DNA from: JANQRV01 sp964533785
GTDB lineage: Bacteria; Bacteroidota; Bacteroidia; Chitinophagales; Saprospiraceae
DNA length: 29,150 nt
Assembly: GCA_964533785.1 (NCBI GenBank)
Contig: CAZHNG010000032.1
Coordinates: 1-29,150 of the forward strand
Direction: 5' to 3'
Part shown: positions 16,342-24,191 of the stretch, piece by piece
How positions within the stretch are numbered: position 1 is the first letter of the stretch
Layout of the letters: each line of letters begins with the position of its first letter
The notes under the pieces: model-generated
The model's database searches: none
Told to the model about the DNA's origin: nothing
The model's input: only the letters and a program-made list of their open reading frames with translations
Made by a program: the position numbers and the translations under genes

Positions 16342-17112
16342 CTAGCTTCTTCTTCTGTTTCCTTGATTTCTTCCACCTCTGCGTTCACCTCCACCACGAC
16401 GATCTCCCCCACGACGATCACCTCTTCCGCCTCTACGGCCGCCTTTATCACCTTTACTTACTCCTATATGAGGAGAAAGATCTCTTTTACCCAGTACTTC
16501 CCCTTTACAGATCCATACTTTAATCCCGATCTTACCATAGATTGTGTAAGCTTCTTTCAAAGCATAATCTATATCGGCTCTAAAAGTATGTAGTGGAATA
16601 CGGCCTTCCTTATATTCTTCAGAACGAGCCATTTCCGCACCGTTCAAACGACCGGAGATCCGAACTTTAATACCTTCCGCCCCTGCTCTGTTGGTTGATT
16701 GGATAGCCATTTTAATAGCGCGACGGTAGTTGATACGAGCTTCGATCTGTTTGGCGATGGATTCAGCAACGATCGCTGCATCCATCTCCGGCTTACGAAT
16801 TTCAATGATATTGATCTGAACATCTTTTCTCGTAAGCTTTTTCAATTCTTCCCTGATCTTGTCTACTTCTTGTCCTCCCTTACCAATAATGATACCTGGG
16901 CGGGAAGTATGAATGGTAACAGTTATCCTTTTAAGGGTTCTCTCAATGATAATCCGTGCAATCCCACCTTTATGAATACGTGCATTGAGGTAGGTGCGGA
17001 TCTTGTCGTCCTCGACTACCTTCTCTGCATAATCACGACCACCGTACCAGTTAGAGTCCCAACCACGAATAATTCCTAACCGATTACCAATTGGATTTGT
17101 CTTTTGACCCAT
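16342..17112 (-). CDS. rpsC: 30S ribosomal protein S3 with Arg/Gly-rich tail
   Basis: Head protein lining the mRNA entry tunnel, with helicase activity in the ribosome. The 256 residues comprise the N-terminal domain and a KH domain with RPGIIIGKGGQEVDKIR (GKGG at about 77-80). The C-terminal domain has RISGRLNGAEMARSEEYKEG and ends near residue 215. A tail of about 35 residues (221-256) is made almost only of Arg, Gly, Asp and Glu (GGRRGGRGDRRGGDRRGGG and so on), resembling an RGG RNA-binding segment. E. coli S3 has 233 residues and no such repeat. It lies 74 bases after rplV. Confidence 0.97.
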   Translation of the reverse strand: MGQKTNPIGNRLGIIRGWDSNWYGGRDYAEKVVEDDKIRTYLNARIHKGGIARIIIERTLKRITVTIHTSRPGIIIGKGGQEVDKIREELKKLTRKDVQINIIEIRKPEMDAAIVAESIAKQIEARINYRRAIKMAIQSTNRAGAEGIKVRISGRLNGAEMARSEEYKEGRIPLHTFRADIDYALKEAYTIYGKIGIKVWICKGEVLGKRDLSPHIGVSKGDKGGRRGGRGDRRGGDRRGGGERRGGRNQGNRRRS

Positions 17113-17186
17113 TTATTTCTTTTTTTAATTAAGAGTTTGGTGTGTGAAGTTTGGGTTTTGATTAACAAATTCTTTTATATAAATTT

Positions 17187-17570
17187 TTATTCTTCCTCTT
17201 CTGCCAGTACTCCTTCATCAGCAAGCGGCACTTGATTTTCCACTATAATCGTCACATGATTAGTATGCTTTCTAATCCGGTGAGCACGACCGTGGGGAGC
17301 AGGGCGAAAACGTTTCAACATTGGACCTGCATCAGAATATATAGTTTTGACGTATAAGTCAAAATCATCTGCGTTTGTCCCTCCTTGCTTATATTCCCAA
17401 TTAGAAATAGCGGAGATCAAGAGCTTTTCCAACCATACTGCTGCTTCCTGTTTAGAAAAGCGAAGAATGTCCAGCGCATCATCTACGCGCTTTCCTCTTA
17501 TGTTGTCAACCACCAATCTCATTTTCCTGGCTGACATTGGGCAATTTTTAAGTTTCGCTACTGCTTCCAT
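17187..17570 (-). CDS. rplV: 50S ribosomal protein L22
   Basis: Large-subunit protein whose beta-hairpin lines the exit tunnel. The 127 residues begin MEAVAKLKNCPMSARKMRLV. The tunnel loop lies near DAGPMLKRFRPAPHGRAHRI, followed by KHTNHVTIIVEN. The end, LADEGVLAEEEE, is a short acidic extension beyond the normal family end. The loop looks complete, without the deletions or insertions seen in macrolide-resistant strains. It lies 42 bases after rpsS. Confidence 0.97.
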   Translation of the reverse strand: MEAVAKLKNCPMSARKMRLVVDNIRGKRVDDALDILRFSKQEAAVWLEKLLISAISNWEYKQGGTNADDFDLYVKTIYSDAGPMLKRFRPAPHGRAHRIRKHTNHVTIIVENQVPLADEGVLAEEEE

Positions 17571-17612
17571 AATTGTATTATATTGGCTGTAATAGCATAA
17601 GATACCATTACC

Positions 17613-17882
17613 TTATTTCTTACGATTTCCGGAGTGCCCCTTAAAGCTTCTAGTAGGAGCGAACTCACCTAATTTATGTCCTACCATATTTTCCGTAATG
17701 AAAACTGGGACAAAAGTTTTCCCGTTGTGAACGGCTATAGTCTCGCCAACCATATCCGGAATGATCATAGATGCACGTGACCATGTTTTAATAACCGTCT
17801 TCTTGTTTGATTCTTTTGCCTTTTCAACCTTTCTGAGAAGTTTGTAATAGACAAAAGGTCCTTTTTTTATCGATCTAGCCAT
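17613..17882 (-). CDS. rpsS: 30S ribosomal protein S19
   Basis: Head protein that contacts S13 and the A-site finger. The 89 residues match the family: MARSIKKGPFVYYKLLRKVE, then IKTWSRASMIIPDMVGETIA, VHNGKTFVPVFITENMVGHK, and LGEFAPTRSFKGHSGNRKK. All parts are standard. It follows rplB by only 5 bases, so translation is probably coupled, and precedes rplV by 42. Confidence 0.98.
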   Translation of the reverse strand: MARSIKKGPFVYYKLLRKVEKAKESNKKTVIKTWSRASMIIPDMVGETIAVHNGKTFVPVFITENMVGHKLGEFAPTRSFKGHSGNRKK

Positions 17883-17887
17883 AAGGT

Positions 17888-18724
17888 CTATCTTTTAGAA
17901 CCTGATTTTCTCTTAGAAATAATTAATCTACTTGATTTTTTCTTGTGGTTACGGGTTTTTTCACCCTTAGCCATTTGCCCGTTTCTGGAACGGGGATGCC
18001 CTCCGGAAGCACGACCTTCACCACCACCCATTGGGTGATCAACAGGGTTCATCGCAACACCACGTACTCTCGGGCGTTTCCCAAGCCAACGCTTACGCCC
18101 TGCTTTGCCAAGGATCTGCAAGCCGTGATCGGGATTCGAAGTGGTACCTATAGTGGCCCGACAATTAATTAGAACCCGGCGAACCTCACCAGACGGAAGC
18201 TTGATCACTGCGTACTTATCCTCACGTCCCATCAGGGTACCAAAAGTTCCCGCACTTCTTGCCATCGAAGCACCTTTACCCGGAACCAGTTCAATGGCGT
18301 GAATAGCAGAACCTAAAGGAATGTTTTTCAATAAAAGGGTATTTCCAATATTTGGAGTTGCCTTAGGTCCAGATAAAACCTCATCTCCTACCTTTAATCC
18401 ATCGGGAGCGATAATATATCTTTTCTCTCCATCCTCATACTCGAGGAGAGAAATAAAAGCGGAGCGGTTAGGATCATACTCAATCGTTTTCACCACTGCT
18501 TTTATGTTATCCTTATCTCTTTTAAAGTCGATAATTCTGTAGCGGCGTTTGTGCCCTCCCCCTTTGTGGCGGGAAGTCATTCGCCCCTGGTTATTACGGC
18601 CCCCTGTTTTCTTCATTGGAGCTAACAAACTCTTTTCTGGTTTATCCGTCGTAACCTCAGAAAAAGTGTTCCCAATTCTGAATCGAGTTCCAGGAGTTAT
18701 CGGATTATGTTTTTTTACAGGCAT
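17888..18724 (-). CDS. rplB: 50S ribosomal protein L2
   Basis: One of the most conserved large-subunit proteins, needed for subunit association and peptidyl transfer. The 278 residues start MPVKKHNPITPGTRF. They include GRMTSRHKGGGHKRRYRIID and the C-terminal signature RGVAMNPVDHPMGGGEGR. His230 in that motif matches the histidine (E. coli 229) reported as important for activity. The basic end SKRKSGSKR is usual. It is placed between rplW (35 bases before) and rpsS. Confidence 0.98.
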   Translation of the reverse strand: MPVKKHNPITPGTRFRIGNTFSEVTTDKPEKSLLAPMKKTGGRNNQGRMTSRHKGGGHKRRYRIIDFKRDKDNIKAVVKTIEYDPNRSAFISLLEYEDGEKRYIIAPDGLKVGDEVLSGPKATPNIGNTLLLKNIPLGSAIHAIELVPGKGASMARSAGTFGTLMGREDKYAVIKLPSGEVRRVLINCRATIGTTSNPDHGLQILGKAGRKRWLGKRPRVRGVAMNPVDHPMGGGEGRASGGHPRSRNGQMAKGEKTRNHKKKSSRLIISKRKSGSKR

Positions 18725-18759
18725 CTCTAAAGAATTTCAAATCAGATAATCGCTAATAC

Positions 18760-19059
18760 TTATATATCAGCATAAAAATCAATCTCTTCACCTTCTGCTA
18801 ACTTCACAATTGCTTTTTTATAAGCTGGGATTCTACCTCGTTGAACTCCAGCTTTTGTATAACGCACTTTAGACTTTCCTGGTAAAATCATGGTCTTTAC
18901 CGAATCAACAGCGACGTTATACATATCTTCGACCGCGTTCTTTATTTCGATCTTGTTCGCTTTCTTATTTACTAAAAAGACATATTGATTGAATTCTTCG
19001 GAAAGCGTTTCGGACTTTTCAGTAACAATTGGCTTAACTAATACATTTTTCTTTACCAT
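18760..19059 (-). CDS. rplW: 50S ribosomal protein L23
   Basis: Tunnel-exit protein that serves as the main docking site for trigger factor and SRP. The 99 residues carry VLVKPIVTEKSETLSEEFNQ at the start, then VNKKANKIEIKNAVEDMYNV and the loop VRYTKAGVQRGRIPAYKKAI. The chaperone-contact residue region is intact, with Glu at EDMY. It begins 8 bases after the rplD stop, suggesting coupled translation, and is followed by rplB. Confidence 0.97.
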   Translation of the reverse strand: MVKKNVLVKPIVTEKSETLSEEFNQYVFLVNKKANKIEIKNAVEDMYNVAVDSVKTMILPGKSKVRYTKAGVQRGRIPAYKKAIVKLAEGEEIDFYADI

Positions 19060-19067
19060 GACCTATA

Positions 19068-19715
19068 TTATTGTGCTACTTTTTCAGCTATATTTTCATT
19101 GAAAAGATCTACCGTGCCTTCAGACAATATCAATTTATTAGCCTTCAATATCTGATAAGTATTTAACTCATCGATATGGATTACCTCTGCCTTAGGTAAG
19201 TTTCTGCTCGATAAGACCAATTCTTTTTCTGGTTCGCCTAAAACGAGTAATGTTCTATCGTTTTCCAAAGAAAGGTTTTTCAGAATATTGAAATATTCTT
19301 TTGTTTTCGGCGACTCAAAGGAAAAATCTTCCAGCACGATCAAGTCACCATTGGCGGCTTTTGCTGACAGTGCCGACTTCCTCGCTAAACGCTTCACTTT
19401 TTTGTTAAGCTTGATGTTATATTTTCTGGGTCTAGGACCAAAAATACGTCCCCCGCCTCTGAATAAAGGGTTTTTAATATCCCCCGCTCTTGCGGTACCG
19501 GTACCTTTCTGACGCTTTATCTTTCGGGTGGAGCCTGAAACTTCGTTACGTTCTTTAGCCTTATGTGTACCTGACCTTTGTGCGGCGAGATATTGCTTAG
19601 TCGCTAAATAAAGAACGTGTCCGTTTGGTTCAATGCCAAATACATCCTCAGGCAGATCTACGGACCTTCCTGTACTTTCCCCTTGTATATTTAAAACATC
19701 TACTTTCATGACCAT
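19068..19715 (-). CDS. rplD: 50S ribosomal protein L4
   Basis: Large-subunit protein with a loop in the exit tunnel; in E. coli it also represses the S10 operon. The 215 residues include the long tunnel loop around RKIKRQKGTGTARAGDIKNP and RGGGRIFGPRPRKY. The C-terminal domain ends ENIAEKVAQ. Two starts are possible, MVMKVDV at 19715 or MKVDV at 19709. The second resembles other L4 proteins more closely; I give the longer one because nothing visible in the sequence decides it. Confidence 0.96.
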   Translation of the reverse strand: MVMKVDVLNIQGESTGRSVDLPEDVFGIEPNGHVLYLATKQYLAAQRSGTHKAKERNEVSGSTRKIKRQKGTGTARAGDIKNPLFRGGGRIFGPRPRKYNIKLNKKVKRLARKSALSAKAANGDLIVLEDFSFESPKTKEYFNILKNLSLENDRTLLVLGEPEKELVLSSRNLPKAEVIHIDELNTYQILKANKLILSEGTVDLFNENIAEKVAQ

Positions 19716-19764
19716 TAATTTTTCAATATCCTACAACTTGTATAATGGATAAAGAATATTATAC

Positions 19765-20388
19765 TTATTTTTCCAGAATAACGAAAGAACCCTTGTGGCC
19801 AGGTATTGCACCTTTCACCAAAATCAAATTCTTATCTCCGAAAACTTTCAAAACACGTAAATTTCTAATTTTAACTCGCTTACCACCGGTACGACCTGCC
19901 ATTCTTAAGCCTTTGAAGACCCTTGCAGGGTAAGATGCTGCACCAATAGAGCCCGGTGCGCGCTGACGGTTATGCTGACCGTGGGTAGCATCGTTCACCC
20001 CTCTAAACCCATGGCGCTTAACAACTCCCTGGAATCCTTTTCCTTTAGAAGTTCCGACGGCGTTGATGATATCACCTTCTTCAAAGACTTCCTCTACATT
20101 AACCACCTCACCGAGTTGTTTCTCAGTAGCGTCAAAATCTCTGAACTCTACTATTTTTCTTTTCGGACCAGTTTTCGCTTTATCAAAATGCCCTTGCATG
20201 GGCTTAGTAGTATTCTTTGTTTTAACATCACCGTATCCCAGTTGCAGAGCATTGTAACCATCAGATTCTTCTGTTTTCACCTGGGTTACTACGCAGGGAC
20301 CTACTTCAATAACAGTACAAGCTTGACTTATGCCATTCACATCATAGATACTTGTCATCCCAACTTTTCTACCGATCAAACCGTTCAT
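19765..20388 (-). CDS. rplC: 50S ribosomal protein L3
   Basis: Early assembly protein of the large subunit whose central loop reaches toward the peptidyl transferase centre. The 207 residues begin MNGLIGRKVGMTSIYDVNG. The family signature is FEEGDIINAVGTSKGKGFQG, and the central loop reads RQRAPGSIGAASYPARVFKG with the glutamine of the conserved HGQHNRQR stretch. It follows rpsJ after an unusually long gap of 225 bases that has a hairpin, and precedes rplD by 49. Confidence 0.97.
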   Translation of the reverse strand: MNGLIGRKVGMTSIYDVNGISQACTVIEVGPCVVTQVKTEESDGYNALQLGYGDVKTKNTTKPMQGHFDKAKTGPKRKIVEFRDFDATEKQLGEVVNVEEVFEEGDIINAVGTSKGKGFQGVVKRHGFRGVNDATHGQHNRQRAPGSIGAASYPARVFKGLRMAGRTGGKRVKIRNLRVLKVFGDKNLILVKGAIPGHKGSFVILEK

Positions 20389-20568
20389 CAGTAAAAATTT
20401 TTTATTTGAGCTAAACTCTGAAACAGGTTAAACTATGTACCTATAACCAGAGACTATTATGCATTTCACTTAGGAGAAAGCAAGAACATGCATTCAACGA
20501 AGGAAACGAAAGCTCGTTAGATAAATAAAATCAATCTGAGCGTAAAACTAGCGATTTTGAAAACAGAA

Positions 20569-20597
20569 GGTAAGACCCATTTTTGGCGGGTGTTACC
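20569..20597 (-). promoter_or_regulatory. Hairpin in the long rpsJ-rplC gap
   Basis: On the minus strand GGTAA-C-ACCC, a 9-base loop and GGGT-C-TTACC pair as 5 + 4 bp around one C-C mismatch. It starts 17 bases after the rpsJ stop and is followed by TTCTGTTTTC, a poor T tract. It could be a weak terminator or an mRNA processing or attenuation element. The rest of the 225-base gap shows no exact TAnnTTTG and no ORF. Confidence 0.5.
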
Positions 20598-20613
20598 GTG
20601 CTTACAATTTGAA

Positions 20614-20922
20614 TTACGTTAGTTTCACCTGAATGTCAACCCCACTAGGTAATTCTAGCTTGGACAGTGCATCAACTGTCTTTTGAGTGGGCGTATAAAT
20701 CTCTATTAAGCGCTTGTGGGTGCGCAACTGGAACTGCTCTCGAGATTTCTTGTTGACGTGCGGCGAACGGAGCACGGTAAAGATTTTTTTCTCGGTGGGC
20801 AGCGGAATCGGACCAGTTACAACAGCGCCACTATTACGCACTGTTTTCACGATCTTCTCCGTAGACTTATCAACCAGGTTATGGTCATAAGAACGAAGTT
20901 TGATTCTAATTTTTTGATTCAT
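20614..20922 (-). CDS. rpsJ: 30S ribosomal protein S10
   Basis: Small-subunit head protein; S10 also pairs with NusB in antitermination. The 102 residues match the family. The start is MNQKIRIKLRSYDHNLVDKS. The motif AVVTGPIPLPTEKKIFTVLR is followed by SPHVNKKSREQFQLRTHKRL and IEIYTPTQKTVDALSKLELP. It follows fusA after an 82-base gap with a 13-bp inverted repeat and no tuf gene. That fused arrangement of str and S10 operons is known in Bacteroidota. Confidence 0.98.
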   Translation of the reverse strand: MNQKIRIKLRSYDHNLVDKSTEKIVKTVRNSGAVVTGPIPLPTEKKIFTVLRSPHVNKKSREQFQLRTHKRLIEIYTPTQKTVDALSKLELPSGVDIQVKLT

Positions 20923-20944
20923 GCCAGAATTTTATGATTTCGTG

Positions 20945-20998
20945 AATAAGTTACCGGCTAAAAAAAACTTTTGTCATTTTTGGAACCGGTAACTTATT
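20945..20998 (-). promoter_or_regulatory. Perfect 13-bp inverted repeat between fusA and rpsJ
   Basis: AATAAGTTACCGG (20945-20957) and CCGGTAACTTATT (20986-20998) are perfect inverted copies around a 28-base centre that contains a run of eight T on the minus strand. It begins 7 bases after the fusA stop. No T tract follows the stem on the minus strand, so a simple terminator is unlikely. It may be an attenuator, a protein-binding RNA stem or a processing site. Confidence 0.7.
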
Positions 20999-21004
20999 TG
21001 CATT

Positions 21005-23143
21005 TTATACGTTAACTTCTCCTCTTGCCTTTTCCTCAATTTCTTTCGAAATATTAGCAGGCACTTCATTGTAGTGTGAGAATTCCATCGTTGAACTTGC
21101 TCTACCGGAAGTAATGGTACGCAAAGTTGTTACATAACCAAACATCTCCGCCAAAGGCACTTCAGCAGCAATTGCAACTGCACCGCCACTTCTTTGCTCT
21201 TGACCTTTGGGTAGACCACGGCGACGATTCAAGTCTCCGATCACGGGACCGACGAACTCTTCTGGAGTAACTATCTCCAATTTCATGATCGGCTCCATAA
21301 TAACAGGCTTTGTTTTAGGGGCTGCTTCTCTAAATCCTTCTTTCGCGCACAATTCAAAAGCGATGGGCTTAGAGTCTACTGCATGCATAGAGCCATCGAA
21401 AACCCGGACTTTCATGCTGTCGATATTATAACCGGCTTTTACACCGTTATCCATCATTGCATTGAAACCATCCTTGATAGGCTTGATATAGTTCTTATCA
21501 ATAGATCCTCCTACAATATCCCATACAAACTGAAGTTTAGTCTTTCCGGATTTGAATTCGTCACTTTCGAGGAATTCTTCGTCGGCAGGGCCTAATTCAA
21601 ATTCCATGTCGGCGAACAAACCAGCACCGCCTGATTGCTTTTTCAAACGATAGCGGTGACTAACCGGTGCGGTCAAAGCTTCTTTATAATTAACCTGTGG
21701 TTGCCCTTGGTTACATTCAACCTTGAATTCGCGCTTCAAACGATCCACGATGATCTCCAGGTGTAACTCTCCCATACCGCTAATAACGGTTTGGTTAGTT
21801 TCTTCATCATATCTTACACGGAAAGTAGGATCTTCTTCAGCCAATTTAGCTAAGGCCATACCTAGCTTGTCCATGTCTTTCTGTGACTTTGGTTCCACTG
21901 CCACCCCGATCACAGGTTCGGGGAAAGTCATACTTTCCAGAACGATCGGCTTATCAGGATCACAGATGGTATCTCCTGTCTTTAGGTCTTTAAATCCAAC
22001 TGCCGCTGCAATATCTCCCGCTTCAACTTTATCAATTGGGTTTTGCTTATTGGAGTGCATTTGATAGAGCCGGGAAATACGTTCTTTCTTTCCAGATCTT
22101 GTATTTAAAACATAAGAACCGGCGTCCAGAACGCCCGAATAAGCTCTGATAAATGCTAACCGTCCTACATAGGGATCAGTAGCGATCTTAAACGCTAAAG
22201 CAGCAAAAGGTTCATCAGGATCGGGTTTTCTAAGTTCTTCTTCCTCCGTATCAGGGTTCACGCCTTTGATCGCATCTATGTCTAGAGGAGAAGGCATAAA
22301 AGCGCAAACTGCATCCAACACTGCCTGTACCCCTTTATTTTTAAACGCAGATCCGCACATTACCGGCATAATACTCATATCGATAACCGCAGCACGAATA
22401 GCAGCCCTCATTTCCTCCGCAGAGATAGAATCGGGATCCTCAAAGAATTTCTCCATTAAGGATTCATCGTATTCAGCGATAGCTTCGAGCAACATTTCTC
22501 TTCTTTCAAGTACGGTTTCTTTCAGATCTTCAGGAATATCGATCACCTCAAAAGTCATTCCCATATCATGATCATTCCAAACAATAGCCTGATTGGTAAT
22601 TAGATCAACCACACCTTTGAAAGTCTCTTCAGCTCCGATCGGCACCTGAAGTGCAACGGCTGGAGCCCCTAGCTTTTCCTTTATATCCTCAATTACAGAG
22701 AAGTAGTCTGCACCGGAACGGTCCATTTTGTTAACAAACCCAATTCGGGGAACGCGATAACGCTCCATCTGACGGAATACAGTTTCCGATTGAGGCTCAA
22801 CACCACTCACCGCACAGTACAAAGCAACCACACCGTCCAATACCCGGAGAGATCGCTCTACTTCTACCGTGAAGTCAACGTGTCCCGGAGTATCAATGAT
22901 GTTTATCGCATATTCAGTATCTTTCCAATTCCAGGAAGTTTTCGTTGCCGCAGAAGTAATCGTAATCCCTCTTTCCTGCTCCTGCTCCATCCAATCCATA
23001 GTAGCAGCTCCTTCGTGTACTTCTCCTATTTTGTGGCTGATACCGGTATAATATAAAATACGCTCAGTTGTCGTTGTCTTACCCGCATCGATGTGAGCAG
23101 CAATTCCAATGTTTCGCGTAAATTTCAGATCTTTTTTAGCCAT
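21005..23143 (-). CDS. fusA: Elongation factor G
   Basis: GTPase that drives ribosomal translocation and, with RRF, recycling. The 712 residues are full length. The G domain has AHIDAGKTTTTERIL (about 16-30), DTPGHVDF (84-91) and NKMD (138-141), with the Switch II region intact. Domain IV includes YNEVPANISKEIEEKARGEV at the end. The charged insert INDGFNAMMDNG-like stretch before domain IV (read as IKDGFNAMMDNGVKAG) is normal. It lies 54 bases after rpsG and before rpsJ, with no tuf gene. Confidence 0.98.
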   Translation of the reverse strand: MAKKDLKFTRNIGIAAHIDAGKTTTTERILYYTGISHKIGEVHEGAATMDWMEQEQERGITITSAATKTSWNWKDTEYAINIIDTPGHVDFTVEVERSLRVLDGVVALYCAVSGVEPQSETVFRQMERYRVPRIGFVNKMDRSGADYFSVIEDIKEKLGAPAVALQVPIGAEETFKGVVDLITNQAIVWNDHDMGMTFEVIDIPEDLKETVLERREMLLEAIAEYDESLMEKFFEDPDSISAEEMRAAIRAAVIDMSIMPVMCGSAFKNKGVQAVLDAVCAFMPSPLDIDAIKGVNPDTEEEELRKPDPDEPFAALAFKIATDPYVGRLAFIRAYSGVLDAGSYVLNTRSGKKERISRLYQMHSNKQNPIDKVEAGDIAAAVGFKDLKTGDTICDPDKPIVLESMTFPEPVIGVAVEPKSQKDMDKLGMALAKLAEEDPTFRVRYDEETNQTVISGMGELHLEIIVDRLKREFKVECNQGQPQVNYKEALTAPVSHRYRLKKQSGGAGLFADMEFELGPADEEFLESDEFKSGKTKLQFVWDIVGGSIDKNYIKPIKDGFNAMMDNGVKAGYNIDSMKVRVFDGSMHAVDSKPIAFELCAKEGFREAAPKTKPVIMEPIMKLEIVTPEEFVGPVIGDLNRRRGLPKGQEQRSGGAVAIAAEVPLAEMFGYVTTLRTITSGRASSTMEFSHYNEVPANISKEIEEKARGEVNV

Positions 23144-23197
23144 AATATTTTCCCAGTCGGGTATTTATAGAGATTAAGTGGATGATTTGACAGTAAT

Positions 23198-23665
23198 TTA
23201 AACTTTGAAATGTGCAAAAGCACGATTTGATTCTGCCATTCTGTGTGTATCCTCTTTTTTCTTTACTGCGCCTCCTTCACCTTTACCTGCCGCCATTATT
23301 TCAGCCGCTAGTTTTTCTGCCATTCCTTTACCGCTTCTTTGTCTGGCAAATTTGATCAACCATTTCATTCCAATGGACATTCTTCGCTTCGCCCTGATAT
23401 CAGTTGGTATTTGAAAAGTGGCACCGCCAATCCTTCTACTTCGTACTTCAACGGCAGGCATTACGTTGTTCAAAGCCTTTTTCCAAATGGCATGCTCATC
23501 TTGTTTGGTTCGCTCCTTCACAATATCCATAGCATCGTAGAATACTTTAAAAGCTACGCTCTTTTTACCCTTTAACATCAAATTATTAACAAACTGGGTA
23601 ACCAGTTGGTCGTTGTATCTTGGATCCGGAGAAGTGATCCTTAATTTCGGCTTTCTTTTTCTCAT
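23198..23665 (-). CDS. rpsG: 30S ribosomal protein S7
   Basis: Primary assembly protein of the 30S head; in E. coli it also represses the str operon. The 155 residues begin MRKRKPKLRITSPDPRYNDQ. They include the signature AVEVRSRRIGGATFQIPTDI and the basic C-terminal part AVKKKEDTHRMAESNRAFAH. It lies 41 bases after rpsL and 54 before fusA. No obvious autoregulatory structure was seen in the rpsL-rpsG gap. Confidence 0.98.
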   Translation of the reverse strand: MRKRKPKLRITSPDPRYNDQLVTQFVNNLMLKGKKSVAFKVFYDAMDIVKERTKQDEHAIWKKALNNVMPAVEVRSRRIGGATFQIPTDIRAKRRMSIGMKWLIKFARQRSGKGMAEKLAAEIMAAGKGEGGAVKKKEDTHRMAESNRAFAHFKV

Positions 23666-23706
23666 TTTACTTCCTTAGCGGTTTCTTGATGAAACATAAT
23701 TATAAA

Positions 23707-24081
23707 TTACTTCTTAGGTCTCTTTGTACCATATTTAGAACGGCTTTGAAGGCGATCAGTAACACCTGCCGTATCCAGAGCACCACGAACTATAGTATAT
23801 CTCACTCCCGGTAAGTCTTTTACACGACCACCCCTCACCAATACGATCGAGTGCTCCTGTAAATTGTGACCTTCTCCCGGAATGTAAGCAATTACCTCAA
23901 TGCCGTTCGTCAAACGCACCTTAGCAACTTTACGTAAAGCAGAGTTCGGCTTCTTAGGGGTAGTTGTATATACACGTGTACATACTCCTCTTCGCTGTGG
24001 ATTGCCGTCAAGGGCCCTAGATTTACTCTTTTCTATGACCTGCTTTCTACCTTTACGCACCAGTTGATTAATAGTAGGCAT
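23707..24081 (-). CDS. rpsL: 30S ribosomal protein S12
   Basis: Decoding-centre protein, and the first gene of the str part of the cluster. The start is set at MPTINQLVRKGRK (24081), giving the family length of 124 residues. A longer reading from 24204 would run over the promoter and into the end of the upstream gene, so it is rejected. The TTTPKKPNSALRKVAKV loop carries the wild-type lysine associated with streptomycin sensitivity. The GGRVKDLPGVRY motif has the aspartate that is methylthiolated in other bacteria. A consensus promoter lies about 60-90 bases before it. Confidence 0.97.
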   Translation of the reverse strand: MPTINQLVRKGRKQVIEKSKSRALDGNPQRRGVCTRVYTTTPKKPNSALRKVAKVRLTNGIEVIAYIPGEGHNLQEHSIVLVRGGRVKDLPGVRYTIVRGALDTAGVTDRLQSRSKYGTKRPKK

Positions 24082-24122
24082 AAATCCTTTAATTCTTATT
24101 GATTTGCAATGAATTACTATCC

Positions 24123-24137
24123 CGCTTTTCAAAAGCG
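24123..24137 (-). promoter_or_regulatory. 15-bp palindrome at the expected rpsL transcription start
   Basis: CGCTTTT-C-AAAAGCG, 7-bp perfect arms around one base. It lies immediately downstream of the -7 element, roughly covering positions +1 to +15. It could bind a dimeric regulator or form a short 5' hairpin in the leader RNA. Confidence 0.5.
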
Positions 24138-24141
24138 ATTG

Positions 24142-24173
24142 CAAAGGTAATTTTTTTACCGTTAAAAAACAAA
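24142..24173 (-). promoter_or_regulatory. Promoter of the str/S10 ribosomal operon
   Basis: On the minus strand TTTG (24173-24170) is followed after 20 bases by TACCTTTG (24149-24142). Both parts match the Bacteroidota housekeeping promoter form (TTTG, about 19-21 bases, TAnnTTTG). Transcription would start near 24136, giving a leader of about 55 bases before rpsL. It is the best promoter seen in the window. Confidence 0.8.
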
Positions 24174-24191
24174 GGAATGTGGAAAATAAAT

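Noticed and set aside
16158..16451. A 97-codon minus-strand frame running from the rpsC tail across the gap into rplP, acidic at first (EEIKETEEEAS)
   Set aside because: It overlaps two certain genes. The acidic reading is the shifted frame of an Arg/Gly repeat, and no slippery site was found that would extend S3 by frameshift.
20923..21004. A tuf gene expected between fusA and rpsJ
   Set aside because: The gap is 82 bases and holds only an inverted repeat. Absence of tuf here is normal for Bacteroidota.
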